Of a stretch of 64,000 nucleotides of DNA, positions 8,705 through 17,587 are shown one piece after another. The translations under genes and the position numbers were made by a program. The stretch comes from Roseococcus sp. SYP-B2431 (GTDB lineage: Bacteria; Pseudomonadota; Alphaproteobacteria; Acetobacterales; Acetobacteraceae), in NCBI RefSeq assembly GCF_004336745.1, contig NZ_SJXD01000022.1:62001-126000 (forward strand), written 5' to 3'. Numbering within the stretch: the stretch's first letter is position 1; each line of letters begins with the position of its first letter. Below the pieces are notes generated by a model. The model saw nothing but the letters and a program-made list of their open reading frames with translations. It was not told the origin of the DNA and ran no database searches.

Positions 8705-9874
8705 CTACCGCCCGAGCCAGGCCTTCAGCCGCTCGGGCGCCTCGGTCATGGCCGCCTCCGCCCCACAATAGCTGAACCGCAGGAACCGCCCGCCCCGTGT
8801 GCGGTCGAAGTCCACGCCCGGCGTGGCCGCGATGCCCGCGCCGTCCAGCATCCGCGCCGTGAATTGCACGCTGTCGTTGGTCAGGTGCGAGACGTCGCAC
8901 CAGAGGTAGAAGGCGCCGTCCGCCGCCGCGATCCGGTCGAGGCCGGCCTTCGGCAGCCCCTCCAGCAGGCGGGCGCGGCTGCGGGCATAGGCGGCCTTCT
9001 TCGCCTCCAGCTCCGCCACGCAGTCCATCGCGGCTTCGGCCGCCACCTGGGCCACGTGGGGCGCGCTGATGAACATGTTCTGCGCGAGGCGCTCGACCGG
9101 CCGCACAAGGTCCTCCGGCAGCAGCAGCCAGCCGATCCGCCAGCCCGTCATGCACCAGTACTTGCTGAAGCTGTTGACCACGATTGCGCTGTCGCTGACG
9201 GCGGCGGCCGTGCTCTCGGCGACCGTGCCCCAGGAGAGCCCGTGGTAGATCTCGTCCGAGACCAGCCGCACGCCCCTGGCATGGCACCAGCGCGCGGTAG
9301 CGGCGAGCTCCTCCGGCGTCAGCATGGTGCCCGCGGGGTTGCAGGGGCTCGCGACGACGAGGCCGTCCGGCCGCGGATCTAGCGCCTCCAGCATGGCGAT
9401 GCTGGGCTGGAAGCGCGTCTCCGGCCCGCATTCCAGCAGCACCGGCTCCATGCCGAGGGCGGTGAGAATATTGGCGTAGGGCGGGTAGAAGGGCGCCGCC
9501 ATGGCCACCCGGTCGCCGCGATCGAAGGCCGCGAGGAAGGCCAGCGGGAAGGCGCCGGAGGCGCCCACCGTCACGGCAATCCGCGCGGGCGGGACGGTGA
9601 CGCCGTAATGCTCCCGATAGTGCCGGGCGATGCGCTCGCGCAGCGGGAGCAGGCCGAATGCCTCGGTGTAGCCGAGCGGATGGCCGGATTGCAGCGCCTC
9701 GACAGCCGCCGCGACGGCACCGGCCGGCGCCCCTGAGCCCGGCTGGCCCACCTCCATGCGGAGGATGCCCGGAGCGGAGGGCGGCAGGGCCGCGGCCCGC
9801 GCATTGGCGGCCGCGATCACATCCATGACGATGAAGGGCGGGGCCTCGGCCCCCCTCCCCGTCTTGAGGGTCAC
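8705..9874 (-). CDS. PLP-dependent class I/II aminotransferase
   Basis: A fold-type I aminotransferase of the AspC-like group. The PLP lysine is in VVNSFSKYWCMTGWRIGW, the cofactor Asn motif is ASPCNPAGTML and the Asp/Tyr motif is LVSDEIYHGLSWG. The GTG at 9874 is preferred because PPFIVMDV near the N-terminus is conserved in relatives and would be split by the ATG at 9826. This GTG forms a 4-base GTGA overlap with the stop of the upstream GGT-like gene, so the two genes are coupled. The amino donor and keto acid cannot be predicted. Confidence 0.87.
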   Translation of the reverse strand: MTLKTGRGAEAPPFIVMDVIAAANARAAALPPSAPGILRMEVGQPGSGAPAGAVAAAVEALQSGHPLGYTEAFGLLPLRERIARHYREHYGVTVPPARIAVTVGASGAFPLAFLAAFDRGDRVAMAAPFYPPYANILTALGMEPVLLECGPETRFQPSIAMLEALDPRPDGLVVASPCNPAGTMLTPEELAATARWCHARGVRLVSDEIYHGLSWGTVAESTAAAVSDSAIVVNSFSKYWCMTGWRIGWLLLPEDLVRPVERLAQNMFISAPHVAQVAAEAAMDCVAELEAKKAAYARSRARLLEGLPKAGLDRIAAADGAFYLWCDVSHLTNDSVQFTARMLDGAGIAATPGVDFDRTRGGRFLRFSYCGAEAAMTEAPERLKAWLGR

Positions 9875-11358
9875 CGGTCCGTGGCGCCGAGCGCCACGCC
9901 CGCGCCGCGCGGATCGGTCAGCGTGGTGCAGAGCGCCTGATACCCCGGCAGGTATCGCGGGCACATGCCGAGCTGCGTGCGGCCCGGCTCCGGCGATTGC
10001 TGGATGGCGGTCTCGGCGCCGGCGTCGCGCAGCATCTGCGCGGCGAGCGGGCCGGCGACCGCCATCGGCGCGGCCTGCTGGCCCGAGCCGGCGACGGCCA
10101 TGCGGAAGGCGCGCAGGTTGGGGCTCCAGCCGATCGCGGCCGAGAGCAGCGGGGGCTGGATGCGGCCGAGATTGGGCGCCGCCGCGCCGAGGAAGCCCAT
10201 CCCCGGCATGATCCGGCCGGTGCCGAACAGGTTGTTCATCGTGAAGGCGCAGGTCACGGCATTGCCGTTGCGGTCGTAGACGACGAGGCCGGCGCTGGCC
10301 GGCAGGTCGCCGAGGCCGCCCGAGGACAGGTCGTTCGCGGCGAGAAGGGCCATGGGGTCGCCGCCGCGGGCCCGGCTCGCCGAGGCCACGGCCATGGCCC
10401 GCGCTTGGGCGGCATCCGGCGCCTGGCCGGCCTGGAGGGCCTGGAAAGCCGCGGCGGCGGCCAGGCCGCCATCGGCCGGCGGCGGGAGAAAGGCGATGCG
10501 GTCGCCGCCGCGGCCGTTGACGATGATCGGGCGCATCAGCTGCGGCAGCGCCGCGCGTAGCTCGGCCATGGTGATGGTGCCGGCGCCGACCTGCGCCGAG
10601 GCCTCCTCGAGACGGCGGGCCAGCCCGCCCTGGTGCAGGTCGCCCACGCCGGCGGTGCGCAGCGCCGCGAGCGTCCCGCCCAGCGGCGGGTTCTGGAAGC
10701 TCTCCCCGACCGCGACCGGGCGGCCCGCGCGGCTGAAGACGGCCCGGACCTCGGGATCGGCGAAGAGCGGCGCCGGCACGGCGGCCACGTCGTTATGGAG
10801 CGCGCGCGACATGGGAACGCCGAATCGCGCGGCCTGCTCGGCCGGGCCGATCAGCTCCTCGAAAGGCCGGGCATTGGGCAGGCGCGTGTAGAGGGCGAAC
10901 ATGCCGCGGGCGAAAAGAGGCACGGCGGCTGGACGGTCGGCGTTGTGCGGGGTGCTCGCGCGCGCGCCGGGCGGGAAGACGAGCGCCTCCGTTTCGTTCC
11001 GGGTGCGATTGTAGACGAGGCAGGCCCCGCCGCCCCCCAGGCCCACGCGGGAGGGCAGGGTGACGGCCATGACGAAGCCGGCCGCCACGGCCGCATCCGT
11101 GGCGTTGCCGCCGGCGGACAGGACGCTGCGGGCGGCGGCGGCGGCCACCGGCTCCTCGGCCGCGACGCCGCCGAGGAAGCCGGAGACGAAGCCCGGCGTG
11201 CCCGCCTGGATGCTGCTGCCGAGCATGCCCGAGGCGAGGTTCCCCGCCGTCTCGCAGGCGGTGAGCGACAATCCGGCGACGACCAGGGCGAGGGCCCGCC
11301 CAATGGTCGGCCCATTGGTCGGGCGGCGAGGCTTGGCGGTCCTGGCGGTCGTGTTCAT
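9871..11358 (-). CDS. Gamma-glutamyltransferase-like lipoprotein with degenerate active site
   Basis: The 495-residue protein aligns with gamma-glutamyltransferase (AAxRSVLSAGGNATDAAVAAGF, LPSRVGLGGGG, FGTGRIMPGMGFL). It carries a lipoprotein signal ending LSLTAC. GGTs cleave themselves before a nucleophilic Thr in a TTH motif; here the aligned segment reads LPASAGLVVYD, with Ser355 at about the Thr position. The PLSSMSP segment reads LLSAAIGWSP, and the oxyanion GG in GSPGGS reads GSGQQA. It is therefore probably a non-hydrolase relative anchored in the envelope. The start is ATG 11358. It is coupled to the aminotransferase downstream by a GTGA overlap. Confidence 0.8.
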   Translation of the reverse strand: MNTTARTAKPRRPTNGPTIGRALALVVAGLSLTACETAGNLASGMLGSSIQAGTPGFVSGFLGGVAAEEPVAAAAARSVLSAGGNATDAAVAAGFVMAVTLPSRVGLGGGGACLVYNRTRNETEALVFPPGARASTPHNADRPAAVPLFARGMFALYTRLPNARPFEELIGPAEQAARFGVPMSRALHNDVAAVPAPLFADPEVRAVFSRAGRPVAVGESFQNPPLGGTLAALRTAGVGDLHQGGLARRLEEASAQVGAGTITMAELRAALPQLMRPIIVNGRGGDRIAFLPPPADGGLAAAAAFQALQAGQAPDAAQARAMAVASASRARGGDPMALLAANDLSSGGLGDLPASAGLVVYDRNGNAVTCAFTMNNLFGTGRIMPGMGFLGAAAPNLGRIQPPLLSAAIGWSPNLRAFRMAVAGSGQQAAPMAVAGPLAAQMLRDAGAETAIQQSPEPGRTQLGMCPRYLPGYQALCTTLTDPRGAGVALGATDR

Positions 11359-11514
11359 GCGGGTGGCGCTCGATTCCCTCGATGGCGGCATTCCGGCCGG
11401 TCGAGGGGGATTAGACGCCTTCGCCCCCCCGGGCAACCGAGGCCTGCCCAGGCGCCGGGAATTGCCTCGGGCGATGGGAGGGAGGATGTTGGGGCTCTGC
11501 GCAGGAGGCGGATC

Positions 11515-12240
11515 ATGCAACGACGTGGATGGATGGCGCTCGGCGCCGCCCTGCTGCCGGGGGCCGCCACGGCCCAGGCGCTGAGCCAGGATCAGCGGGC
11601 CGAGGTGCTGCGGCTGCTGCGCCAGGCGTTGCGCGAGGACCCCAGCATCCTGCGCGATGCCCTGGCCGGCCTGGAGCAGTCGGAGCAGGCCGAGCGGAGC
11701 TCCGCGCAGGCGGCGGCCATCGGCGCCCGCGCCGAGCTGCTGTTCCGCGACCCGTCCGACCCGGTGAAGGGCAATCCGCAGGGGCGCGTCACCTTCGTTG
11801 AGTTCTTCGACGCCCGCTGCGGCTATTGCAAGCAGCTGCATCCGGCCATGGACCAGCTGCTCCAGCGCGAGCGCGACGTGCGCGTGGTGCTGAAGGACCT
11901 GCCGATCCTGGGGCCGAATTCGCTGCTGGCGTCGCGCGCGCTGCTGGCCGCGCAGCGGCAGAGCCTCTACGTCCCGCTCTATGACGCGCTGATGCGGCTG
12001 CGCGAGGAGCCCACGGAAGCCGTGCTGCGCCGCGAGGCGGAGCGCGCGCGAATCGACTGGACGCGGCTGCGGCGGGACATGGACGACCCCTCGATCCAGG
12101 CGCGGATCGCACGGAACCTGGAATTGGCGCGCGCGCTGGACATCCAGGGCACGCCGGCGCTGATCATCGGGACGACGATCGTGCCGGGCGCGGTGGATCT
12201 GGCAGAGCTGCAGCGGCTGACGGCCGCGGCCCGGGGGTAG
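11515..12240 (+). CDS. DsbA/Com1-like periplasmic thiol oxidoreductase
   Basis: A 241-residue exported thioredoxin-fold protein with an N-terminal signal (MALGAALLPGAATAQA). A helical segment carries the DsbA-family element LREDPSILRDAL. The active site is CGYC in FFDARCGYCKQLHPAM, and the cis-Pro loop is GTPALII. Such proteins oxidise or isomerise disulfides in secreted proteins. The ATG at 11515 has an AGGAGG sequence seven bases upstream. It is divergent from the GGT-like gene. Confidence 0.88.
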   Translation: MQRRGWMALGAALLPGAATAQALSQDQRAEVLRLLRQALREDPSILRDALAGLEQSEQAERSSAQAAAIGARAELLFRDPSDPVKGNPQGRVTFVEFFDARCGYCKQLHPAMDQLLQRERDVRVVLKDLPILGPNSLLASRALLAAQRQSLYVPLYDALMRLREEPTEAVLRREAERARIDWTRLRRDMDDPSIQARIARNLELARALDIQGTPALIIGTTIVPGAVDLAELQRLTAAARG

Positions 12241-12273
12241 CGCCATCGGCCGGAATGGGCTTTCGAACGGAGA

Positions 12274-12381
12274 ATCGGGCCGCAAAGCGACCGGCGACGC
12301 CCGACCGACCTCCCGGCCCGGCGCGCCGTTCGCGCGGCGATGCCAAGCCGCCGGAGGCGGCGCCCGGCGTCCGACAGTATA
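12274..12381 (-). repeat. Dispersed two-hairpin element, copy G
   Basis: Read on the minus strand it starts at TATACTGTCGGACGCCGGGCG. The left hairpin follows (GCCGCC/GGCGGC, plus-strand 12347-12352 with 12356-12361), then TTGGCAT and an imperfect right hairpin (CCGGTCGC...GCGGCCCG) ending in GATT. Its left edge merges with the T-rich tail of the lipoprotein gene's terminator. It is the most diverged full-length copy. Confidence 0.65.
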
Positions 12382-12415
12382 AAATACCGGAGATCAGGCC
12401 CTTCCGGCCTGATCT
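12381..12415 (-). terminator. Intrinsic terminator of the 12414-12950 lipoprotein gene
   Basis: On the minus strand AGATCAGGCC (starting inside the TAG stop) pairs with GGCCTGATCT around GGAAG, a 10-bp stem. CCGGTATTTTATA follows, a T-rich tail. On the plus strand no T-run follows, so it serves the minus-strand gene. Confidence 0.75.
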
Positions 12416-12950
12416 ACCTGGGCCCTCGCCGCCGATTCATCGCTAGCTCTTCCTCGGTCAGCTGGAAGCCCACCATGATCCGGTAGTCCTGCGCCCGGCG
12501 CTGCTGCCCGACCGGGAAGCTGATCTCCACCGGCTGCGAGCTCACCGCCGCGCGCGTCGTATTCGCGCCGAACTGCGCCGGCAGCACAAAGGTCTGGCGG
12601 TTGATCACGTTGTTGTCGGCGTCCAGGAGCGCCAGGAACCAGGGGATCTGCACCTGGCGCGTCGGTGCCGCGGGGCCGCGATCCATCTGGAATCGCATGG
12701 AAATGATCGCATCCACGCTCTGGTCGCGGCGGCCGCGGCGGCAATTGGCGTCCACCGCCGTTACCCGGGCGTCGATCACCACCGTCGACAGGTCGGGCGG
12801 GGCGCCCGGGCGGTAGCGCGTGAGGTCGGCGAGGTCCGCCGGGAGGGTCAGGGTGGGACAGGAGACCAACAGGTCGTCGATCCGGGTCGGCTGACAGCCG
12901 GCCACCCCCATTGCCGCCAGGAACAGCGGCGCCACATAGGCCAGACGCAT
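12414..12950 (-). CDS. Lipoprotein of unknown function
   Basis: A 178-residue protein with a clear lipoprotein signal ([19 protein letters not shown], lipobox VAGC). The mature part looks beta-rich, with [18 protein letters not shown] and [20 protein letters not shown]. That pattern suggests an immunoglobulin-like or LEA-like fold, but I do not recognise a named family. GGAGGGGTGAGC precedes the ATG at 12950. The gene is divergent from ispH and ends in a strong terminator next to repeat copy G. Confidence 0.75.
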   Translation of the reverse strand: MRLAYVAPLFLAAMGVAGCQPTRIDDLLVSCPTLTLPADLADLTRYRPGAPPDLSTVVIDARVTAVDANCRRGRRDQSVDAIISMRFQMDRGPAAPTRQVQIPWFLALLDADNNVINRQTFVLPAQFGANTTRAAVSSQPVEISFPVGQQRRAQDYRIMVGFQLTEEELAMNRRRGPR

Positions 12951-13040
12951 GCTCACCCCTCCATTCGCGCTCCGTCTGGCACCGATCGGCCCGAAGGGAT
13001 AGTCTGGGGGCCAGCACCTCGCCTTGGGATTCCGTACCGC

Positions 13041-14003
13041 ATGGCCGAAAAGCCCCCACTTCATGTGTTTCTCGCCGGACCGCGAGGGTTCTGCGCCGGC
13101 GTGGACCGCGCCATCAAGATCGTCGAGGAGGCGCTGAAGCGCTACGGCGCGCCCGTCTATGTGCGGCACGAGATCGTCCACAACCGATTCGTCGTCGAGG
13201 CGCTGGAGCGCCAGGGGGCCGTCTTCGTGGAGGAGCTCACCGAGATCCCCAATGACGGCCAGCCCGTGGTCTTTTCCGCCCATGGCGTGCCGAAATCGAT
13301 CCCGGCCGAGGCCGAGCGGCGCGAGATGTTCTTCCTCGACGCCACCTGCCCGCTGGTCAGCAAGGTGCATCGCGAGGCGGAGCATCACTTCTCGCGCGAG
13401 CGGCACCTGATCCTGATCGGCCATGCCCGGCACCCCGAGGTGATCGGCACGATGGGCCAGTTGCCGCCCGGCGCCGTCACCCTGGTCGAGGACGAGGAGC
13501 AGGCCCGCACGGTCGAGCCGCCGGCTGGCCGGCCGCTCGCCTTCATCACCCAGACCACGCTTTCCGTCGACGATACGGCGGAGATCGTGAACATCCTGCA
13601 GAGCCGCTTCCCCCATATCGCCGCGCCGGCGAAGGAGGACATCTGCTACGCGACCACCAACCGCCAGGCGGCCGTGAAGGAGATCGCTCCCAAGGTCGAC
13701 ATGATGATCGTGGTCGGCGCGCCGAACTCCTCCAACTCGGTGCGGCTGGTCGAGGTCGCCGGGCGGGCCAGCACGGCGAAGGCGGTGATGGTGCAGCGCG
13801 GGCGCGACCTGGACCTGGCGACGGTCGAGGGCGTCCGCCGCATCGGCATCACGGCCGGCGCCTCCGCGCCGGAAGTCCTCGTCGAGGAGGTGCTGACCCG
13901 GCTGCGCGAGCGCTACACCCTCGAGATCGAGGAAATCGTGGTGGCGGAGGAGAAGATCATCTTCAAGCTGCCCGCCGCCCTGGCCGCGCCCGCGCCGGCC
14001 TAG
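13041..14003 (+). CDS. ispH: 4-hydroxy-3-methylbut-2-enyl diphosphate reductase
   Basis: The last enzyme of the MEP isoprenoid pathway, making IPP and DMAPP with a [4Fe-4S] cluster. The three cluster cysteines are present: Cys18 (GFCAGVDRA), Cys103 (DATCPLVSK) and Cys202 ([11 protein letters not shown]). The substrate-binding motifs HEIVHN and SAHGVP and the catalytic-Glu motif TTNRQ are also visible. The length of 320 residues is normal. Only three bases separate it from thrB, so ispH-thrB-rnhA reads as an operon, a common alphaproteobacterial order. Confidence 0.96.
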   Translation: MAEKPPLHVFLAGPRGFCAGVDRAIKIVEEALKRYGAPVYVRHEIVHNRFVVEALERQGAVFVEELTEIPNDGQPVVFSAHGVPKSIPAEAERREMFFLDATCPLVSKVHREAEHHFSRERHLILIGHARHPEVIGTMGQLPPGAVTLVEDEEQARTVEPPAGRPLAFITQTTLSVDDTAEIVNILQSRFPHIAAPAKEDICYATTNRQAAVKEIAPKVDMMIVVGAPNSSNSVRLVEVAGRASTAKAVMVQRGRDLDLATVEGVRRIGITAGASAPEVLVEEVLTRLRERYTLEIEEIVVAEEKIIFKLPAALAAPAPA

Positions 14004-14006
14004 TCC

Positions 14007-14984
14007 ATGGCCGTCTACACCGAGGTCACCGACGAGGCGCTGCGCGCGTTCCTCGCGGATTACGCCATTGGCGACCTGCTGGCCTTCCGCGGCATCGCGG
14101 AGGGGGTGGAGAACTCCAACTACGCACTGAAGACGACGGAGGGGGACTACATCCTCACCCTCTACGAGAAGCGCGTGGACCCGAAGGAGCTGCCCTGGTT
14201 CCTCAACCTGATGCAGCACCTGGTGGCGCGCGGCCTCTCGGCGCCCATGCCGGTGCCAGGGCGCGACGGCGCCGCGCTGCGCGAGCTCGCCGGGAGGCCG
14301 GCGGCCATCTGCACCTTCCTGCCCGGGGTCTGGCCGCGGCGGGTGCGGGTGGAGCATTGCGGGCCGCTCGGCGCGGCGCTGGCCGGACTGCACATCGCGG
14401 GCGCGGATTACGCGGCGCTCCGCCCGAACAGCCTCGGCGTCGCGGCCTGGAAGCCGCTGCTCGACGCCTGCCGCGCGGATGGAGAGGGCGTGCAACCAGG
14501 GCTCGTGGCGGAGCTGGATTCGGCGCTGGCCGGCATCCTCGCCGCCTGGCCGAAGGACGGCACGCTGCCGGTCGGGCAGATCCATGCGGATCTCTTCCCG
14601 GACAACGTCTTCTTCCTGGAGGAGGGCGGCGCGCCGCGCCTCTCCGGCCTTATCGACTTCTACTTCGCCTGCACCGAGCTGCTGGCCTATGACGTCGCGG
14701 TCTGCCTCAATGCCTGGTGCTTCGAGGCGGATCGCAGCTTCAACGTCACCAAGGCGCGGGCGCTGCTGCGGGAATACGCGGCGCGGCGGCCGATGAGCGA
14801 GGCCGAGCGGGCGGCGCTGCCCGTGCTCTGCCGGGGCGCGGCGATCCGCTTCCTGCTGACGCGGCTCTACGACTGGGTGAACACGCCGAAGGGCGCCATG
14901 GTCACCCGAAAGGATCCCTTGGAATACCTGCACAAGCTGCGCTTCTTCACGCTCGCCGCGGGCCCGGAGGCGATCGGTGCCTGA
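14007..14984 (+). CDS. thrB: Homoserine kinase (APH-fold type)
   Basis: Phosphorylates homoserine for threonine synthesis. It belongs to the aminoglycoside-phosphotransferase-like ThrB family of alphaproteobacteria and pseudomonads, not the GHMP type. The N-terminal [11 protein letters not shown] loop, the catalytic [11 protein letters not shown] and the metal-binding GLIDFYFA motif are diagnostic. The length is 325 residues. It overlaps rnhA by eight bases. Confidence 0.93.
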   Translation: MAVYTEVTDEALRAFLADYAIGDLLAFRGIAEGVENSNYALKTTEGDYILTLYEKRVDPKELPWFLNLMQHLVARGLSAPMPVPGRDGAALRELAGRPAAICTFLPGVWPRRVRVEHCGPLGAALAGLHIAGADYAALRPNSLGVAAWKPLLDACRADGEGVQPGLVAELDSALAGILAAWPKDGTLPVGQIHADLFPDNVFFLEEGGAPRLSGLIDFYFACTELLAYDVAVCLNAWCFEADRSFNVTKARALLREYAARRPMSEAERAALPVLCRGAAIRFLLTRLYDWVNTPKGAMVTRKDPLEYLHKLRFFTLAAGPEAIGA

Positions 14985-15426
14985 CAGCCGCGACTTCGTG
15001 GAGATCTTCACCGATGGCGGGTGCAAGCCCAATCCGGGCCCGGGCGGCTGGGCGGCGATCCTGCGCTTCGGCTCGGTCGAGAAGGAGCTGACCGGCGCCG
15101 AGCCGGCCACGACCAACAACCGCATGGAATTGACGGCCGCCTGCGAGGCGCTGGAGGCGCTGAAGCGCCCCTGCCGCGTGGCGCTGCACACGGACAGCGA
15201 ATACGTTCGCAACGGGATGGAGCGCTGGATCAAGGGCTGGGTGCGCAACAGCTGGCGCAACGCGGCCAAGGAGCCGGTGAAGAACCACGAGCTCTGGCAG
15301 CGGCTGCTGGCGGCGGCCAAGCCGCACGAGGTGGAGTGGCTCTGGGTGCGCGGCCATTCGGGGCACCCGATGAACGAGCGGGCGGACGTGCTCGCGACGC
15401 AGGCGCGGGAATCGTTGCGCGCCTGA
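14977..15426 (+). CDS. rnhA: Ribonuclease HI
   Basis: Cleaves RNA in RNA-DNA hybrids. The catalytic residues are in place: Asp13 ([15 protein letters not shown]), Glu51 (NNRMELTAA), Asp73 (HTDSEYV), His127 ([13 protein letters not shown]) and Asp137. The start is GTG at 14977 inside the end of thrB, giving translational coupling. The length of 149 residues is typical. Confidence 0.95.
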   Translation: MPDSRDFVEIFTDGGCKPNPGPGGWAAILRFGSVEKELTGAEPATTNNRMELTAACEALEALKRPCRVALHTDSEYVRNGMERWIKGWVRNSWRNAAKEPVKNHELWQRLLAAAKPHEVEWLWVRGHSGHPMNERADVLATQARESLRA

Positions 15427-15430
15427 TCCG

Positions 15431-16096
15431 TCAGGCGGCCTTCCCCGCGCCGACCATCTCCCGCATCCGGTCCACCGCCGCATGCGGCGCCGTCAGCACC
15501 GGCACCTTCACCACCGCGCGCACCGCATCCGCTGCACGCGAGGTGGAGAAGTGCGCCAGCATGATCGCGTCATGCCCGCCCAGCTCCGGGGCACGCGCCG
15601 CGACGAGGCGGTTGTGTGACTCGACGTCGCCGCCCTTCAGCAGCGCGATCGCATCCGCCACCAGCACCGTGTCCAGCGTCGCCGGCTTGCCGCTGCGCGC
15701 GACGAATTCGTCGAACTCGTCGGTCATGGTGCCGACCGAGGGGCCGAAGGTGGCCAGCATGCCGATGCGGCTGCCCTGGGCGATCGCCGCCTGGAACATC
15801 GCCTCGTTCGGCTTCAGCACGGGGATGGGCAGTTCCGCGATCATCCGGTCGATGGCCGGGCCGAAGGCCGAGCAGGTCACGAGGATGCCGTCCGCGCCCA
15901 TGCGGTGGCCGTAGGTGCCGAAGGCGACGAAGCGCTCGATCATCGCCTCGGTCAGCTCAGGCTCGCGCGCGCGGTCGATCGAGAGGCCGTCGTCCAGCAG
16001 GTTGATCGTCTCGGCCTCGGGCCAGCGCTCGGCGAAGGCGGACTGGATCGGCTGCATGGCGACGGGTGTCGCATGGAGAAGCACGATGCGCGGCAT
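15431..16096 (-). CDS. Asp/Glu/hydantoin racemase-superfamily protein, one catalytic Cys
   Basis: A 221-residue member of the two-domain racemase superfamily that includes hydantoin racemase, maleate isomerase and arylmalonate decarboxylase. The first-domain Cys is present (GILVTCSAFGPAIDRM). In the second domain, racemases usually have a second Cys in an LGC motif; here the aligned region reads AIMLAHFSTSRA without one. It is therefore probably not a classical two-base racemase and may be an isomerase or decarboxylase. It is convergent with rnhA (four bases apart) and divergent from the ModA-like gene. Confidence 0.75.
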   Translation of the reverse strand: MPRIVLLHATPVAMQPIQSAFAERWPEAETINLLDDGLSIDRAREPELTEAMIERFVAFGTYGHRMGADGILVTCSAFGPAIDRMIAELPIPVLKPNEAMFQAAIAQGSRIGMLATFGPSVGTMTDEFDEFVARSGKPATLDTVLVADAIALLKGGDVESHNRLVAARAPELGGHDAIMLAHFSTSRAADAVRAVVKVPVLTAPHAAVDRMREMVGAGKAA

Positions 16097-16238
16097 GGGA
16101 CACCTTCATGGCTGGACGCTTGGACTCGTCGCCGCCGTTATGCCGGCAAAGCCGGGGCCCCGGAAGCGGGCCGGCTTGACCGGGGCCGGCGCCTGTGGTC
16201 GTCCGGAACCAGGCCATCCCTCGGAGGAAACCAGAACC

Positions 16239-16946
16239 ATGACGACAACGGCATCGGGCGTGACGCTCAAGATCCTGTCCGGCCTGGCGGTGCGCGGCGC
16301 CTTCGAGGGCGGCATCATCGCGGATTACGAGGCGCGGACGGGCAACAGGATCGACGTCGCCTGGGTTCCCACGACGCTCATCATGTCGAAGGTCGCGGCC
16401 GGCGAGCAGGCGGACGTGCTCGTCCTCATCCGAGACGCGATGGACAAGCTGGTCTCCGAGGGGAAGGTCGATCCGGCGACGCGGATGGAAGTGGCGCATT
16501 CGCGCCTCGGCGTCGCCGTGCCGCGGGGCGCGGCCCATCCGCCGGTGGGCACGGTGGACGAGTTCCGGGCGGCGCTGCTGGGGGCGCGTTCCGTCGCCTA
16601 TTCGCGCGCCGGCGCCAGCGGCATCCATTTCGAATCGGTCATCGACAGGCTGGGCATCGGCGACGAGGTGCGCCGCCGCGCCACGGTGATCCCCTCCGGC
16701 TTCACGGCCGAGAAGCTGGTGACCGGCGAGGCGGACCTCGCCGTGCAGCAGGTGAGCGAGTTGCTGGTCGTCGACGGCATCGAGGTGGTCGGCAAATACC
16801 CGGAGGAGCTGCAGCAGGTCTCCTCCTTCTCGGCGGCGCTGATGACCGGCTCGACGCAGCGCGCGGCCGCCGAGGCCTTCCTGGCGGGCCTCAACAGCGA
16901 GACGGCGCGGGCGGCCTATCTGGCGAGCGGCGTCGACCCCGCCTGA
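16239..16946 (+). CDS. ModA-like substrate-binding domain protein without signal peptide
   Basis: A 235-residue type II periplasmic-binding-protein fold resembling ModA (LKILSGLAVRGAFEGGIIADYE, VLVLIRDAMDKLVSEGKV, YSRAGASGIHFESVIDRLGI). The ATG at 16239 has a GGAGG 12 bases upstream, and the N-terminus (MTTTASGVTLK) has no hydrophobic signal. It looks cytoplasmic, unlike true ModA, and no ABC permease or ATPase genes are adjacent. It may be a ligand sensor, or an enzyme partner of the racemase-like gene divergent from it. The region 16097-16238 between the two holds short GCCGGC inverted repeats but no clear promoter. Confidence 0.7.
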   Translation: MTTTASGVTLKILSGLAVRGAFEGGIIADYEARTGNRIDVAWVPTTLIMSKVAAGEQADVLVLIRDAMDKLVSEGKVDPATRMEVAHSRLGVAVPRGAAHPPVGTVDEFRAALLGARSVAYSRAGASGIHFESVIDRLGIGDEVRRRATVIPSGFTAEKLVTGEADLAVQQVSELLVVDGIEVVGKYPEELQQVSSFSAALMTGSTQRAAAEAFLAGLNSETARAAYLASGVDPA

Positions 16947-16993
16947 TCGCCGATGACCGGCGGCAGATGCGGAGAATTGTTCGGGGAGGTGGG

Positions 16994-17069
16994 TGGTGGA
17001 GCTGAGCGGAATCGAACCGCTGGCCTCGTCATTGCGAACGACGCGCTCTACCAACTGAGCTACAGCCCC
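16994..17069 (-). tRNA. tRNA-Ala (anticodon CGC)
   Basis: On the minus strand a 76-base cloverleaf runs from GGGGCTG to a genomically encoded CCA. The anticodon arm CGTCG-TTCGCAA-TGACG places CGC at positions 34-36, reading GCG. The T-arm is AGCGG-TTCGATT-CCGCT. The acceptor stem has the G3-U70 wobble pair that defines alanine identity. It lies alone between the ModA-like gene and yggT. Confidence 0.96.
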
Positions 17070-17233
17070 GTATCACCACCGGCCGCGTTTGGTGGCGCGG
17101 CCGAGGCGGCGGGTTTTGCGGGATGGGCGCAGGGGTGTCAAGCGCCCCTCCCGCGCAATCCGGGGTTGCCCCGCCCGCGGCCATCCGCGACAAGGGCGCC
17201 TGACGCCGTCGCAACCCGGAGCGCCGCCCCGCG

Positions 17234-17545
17234 ATGATCCTCGATGCCCTTTTCTTCCTGATCCAGGCCGGGCTGACCCTGTTCTTCTGGGCCATCCTCA
17301 TCGCGGCGGTCCTGTCGCTGCTGACCGGCTTCGGCATCCTGGACACGCGCAACCGGCTGGTCTGGGCCTTGTCGGATTTCTTCTATCGCGTGACGGAGCC
17401 GGTGATGCGGCCCGTGCGCAACAGGCTCCCTAATCTGGGCAGCGTCGATATCTCGCCGCTGGTCGTTCTGCTGCTGGTGCAGGCCTGCATGCTGCTGGTG
17501 GCCGCCATCCAGGGTTACCTCATCCGCGGCGGGCTGTACTTCTGA
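17234..17545 (+). CDS. YggT family integral membrane protein
   Basis: A 103-residue protein with two hydrophobic segments (about 5-32 and 70-95) flanking RVTEPVMRPVRNRLPNLGSVDISP, the YggT signature. YggT proteins are small inner-membrane proteins linked in various bacteria to cell-division placement or osmotic stress; the exact role is uncertain. folD follows 42 bases downstream on the same strand. Confidence 0.9.
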   Translation: MILDALFFLIQAGLTLFFWAILIAAVLSLLTGFGILDTRNRLVWALSDFFYRVTEPVMRPVRNRLPNLGSVDISPLVVLLLVQACMLLVAAIQGYLIRGGLYF

Positions 17546-17587
17546 TCCTGCGGGAATCACGCAGCTGGCACGCGGAGGGCTGAACCG

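Noticed and set aside
16131-16205. GCCGGC-rich inverted repeats upstream of the ModA-like gene
   Set aside because: They resemble the dispersed element in composition only. The TGCCCTCA edge and TTGGCTT block are absent, so it was not counted as a copy.
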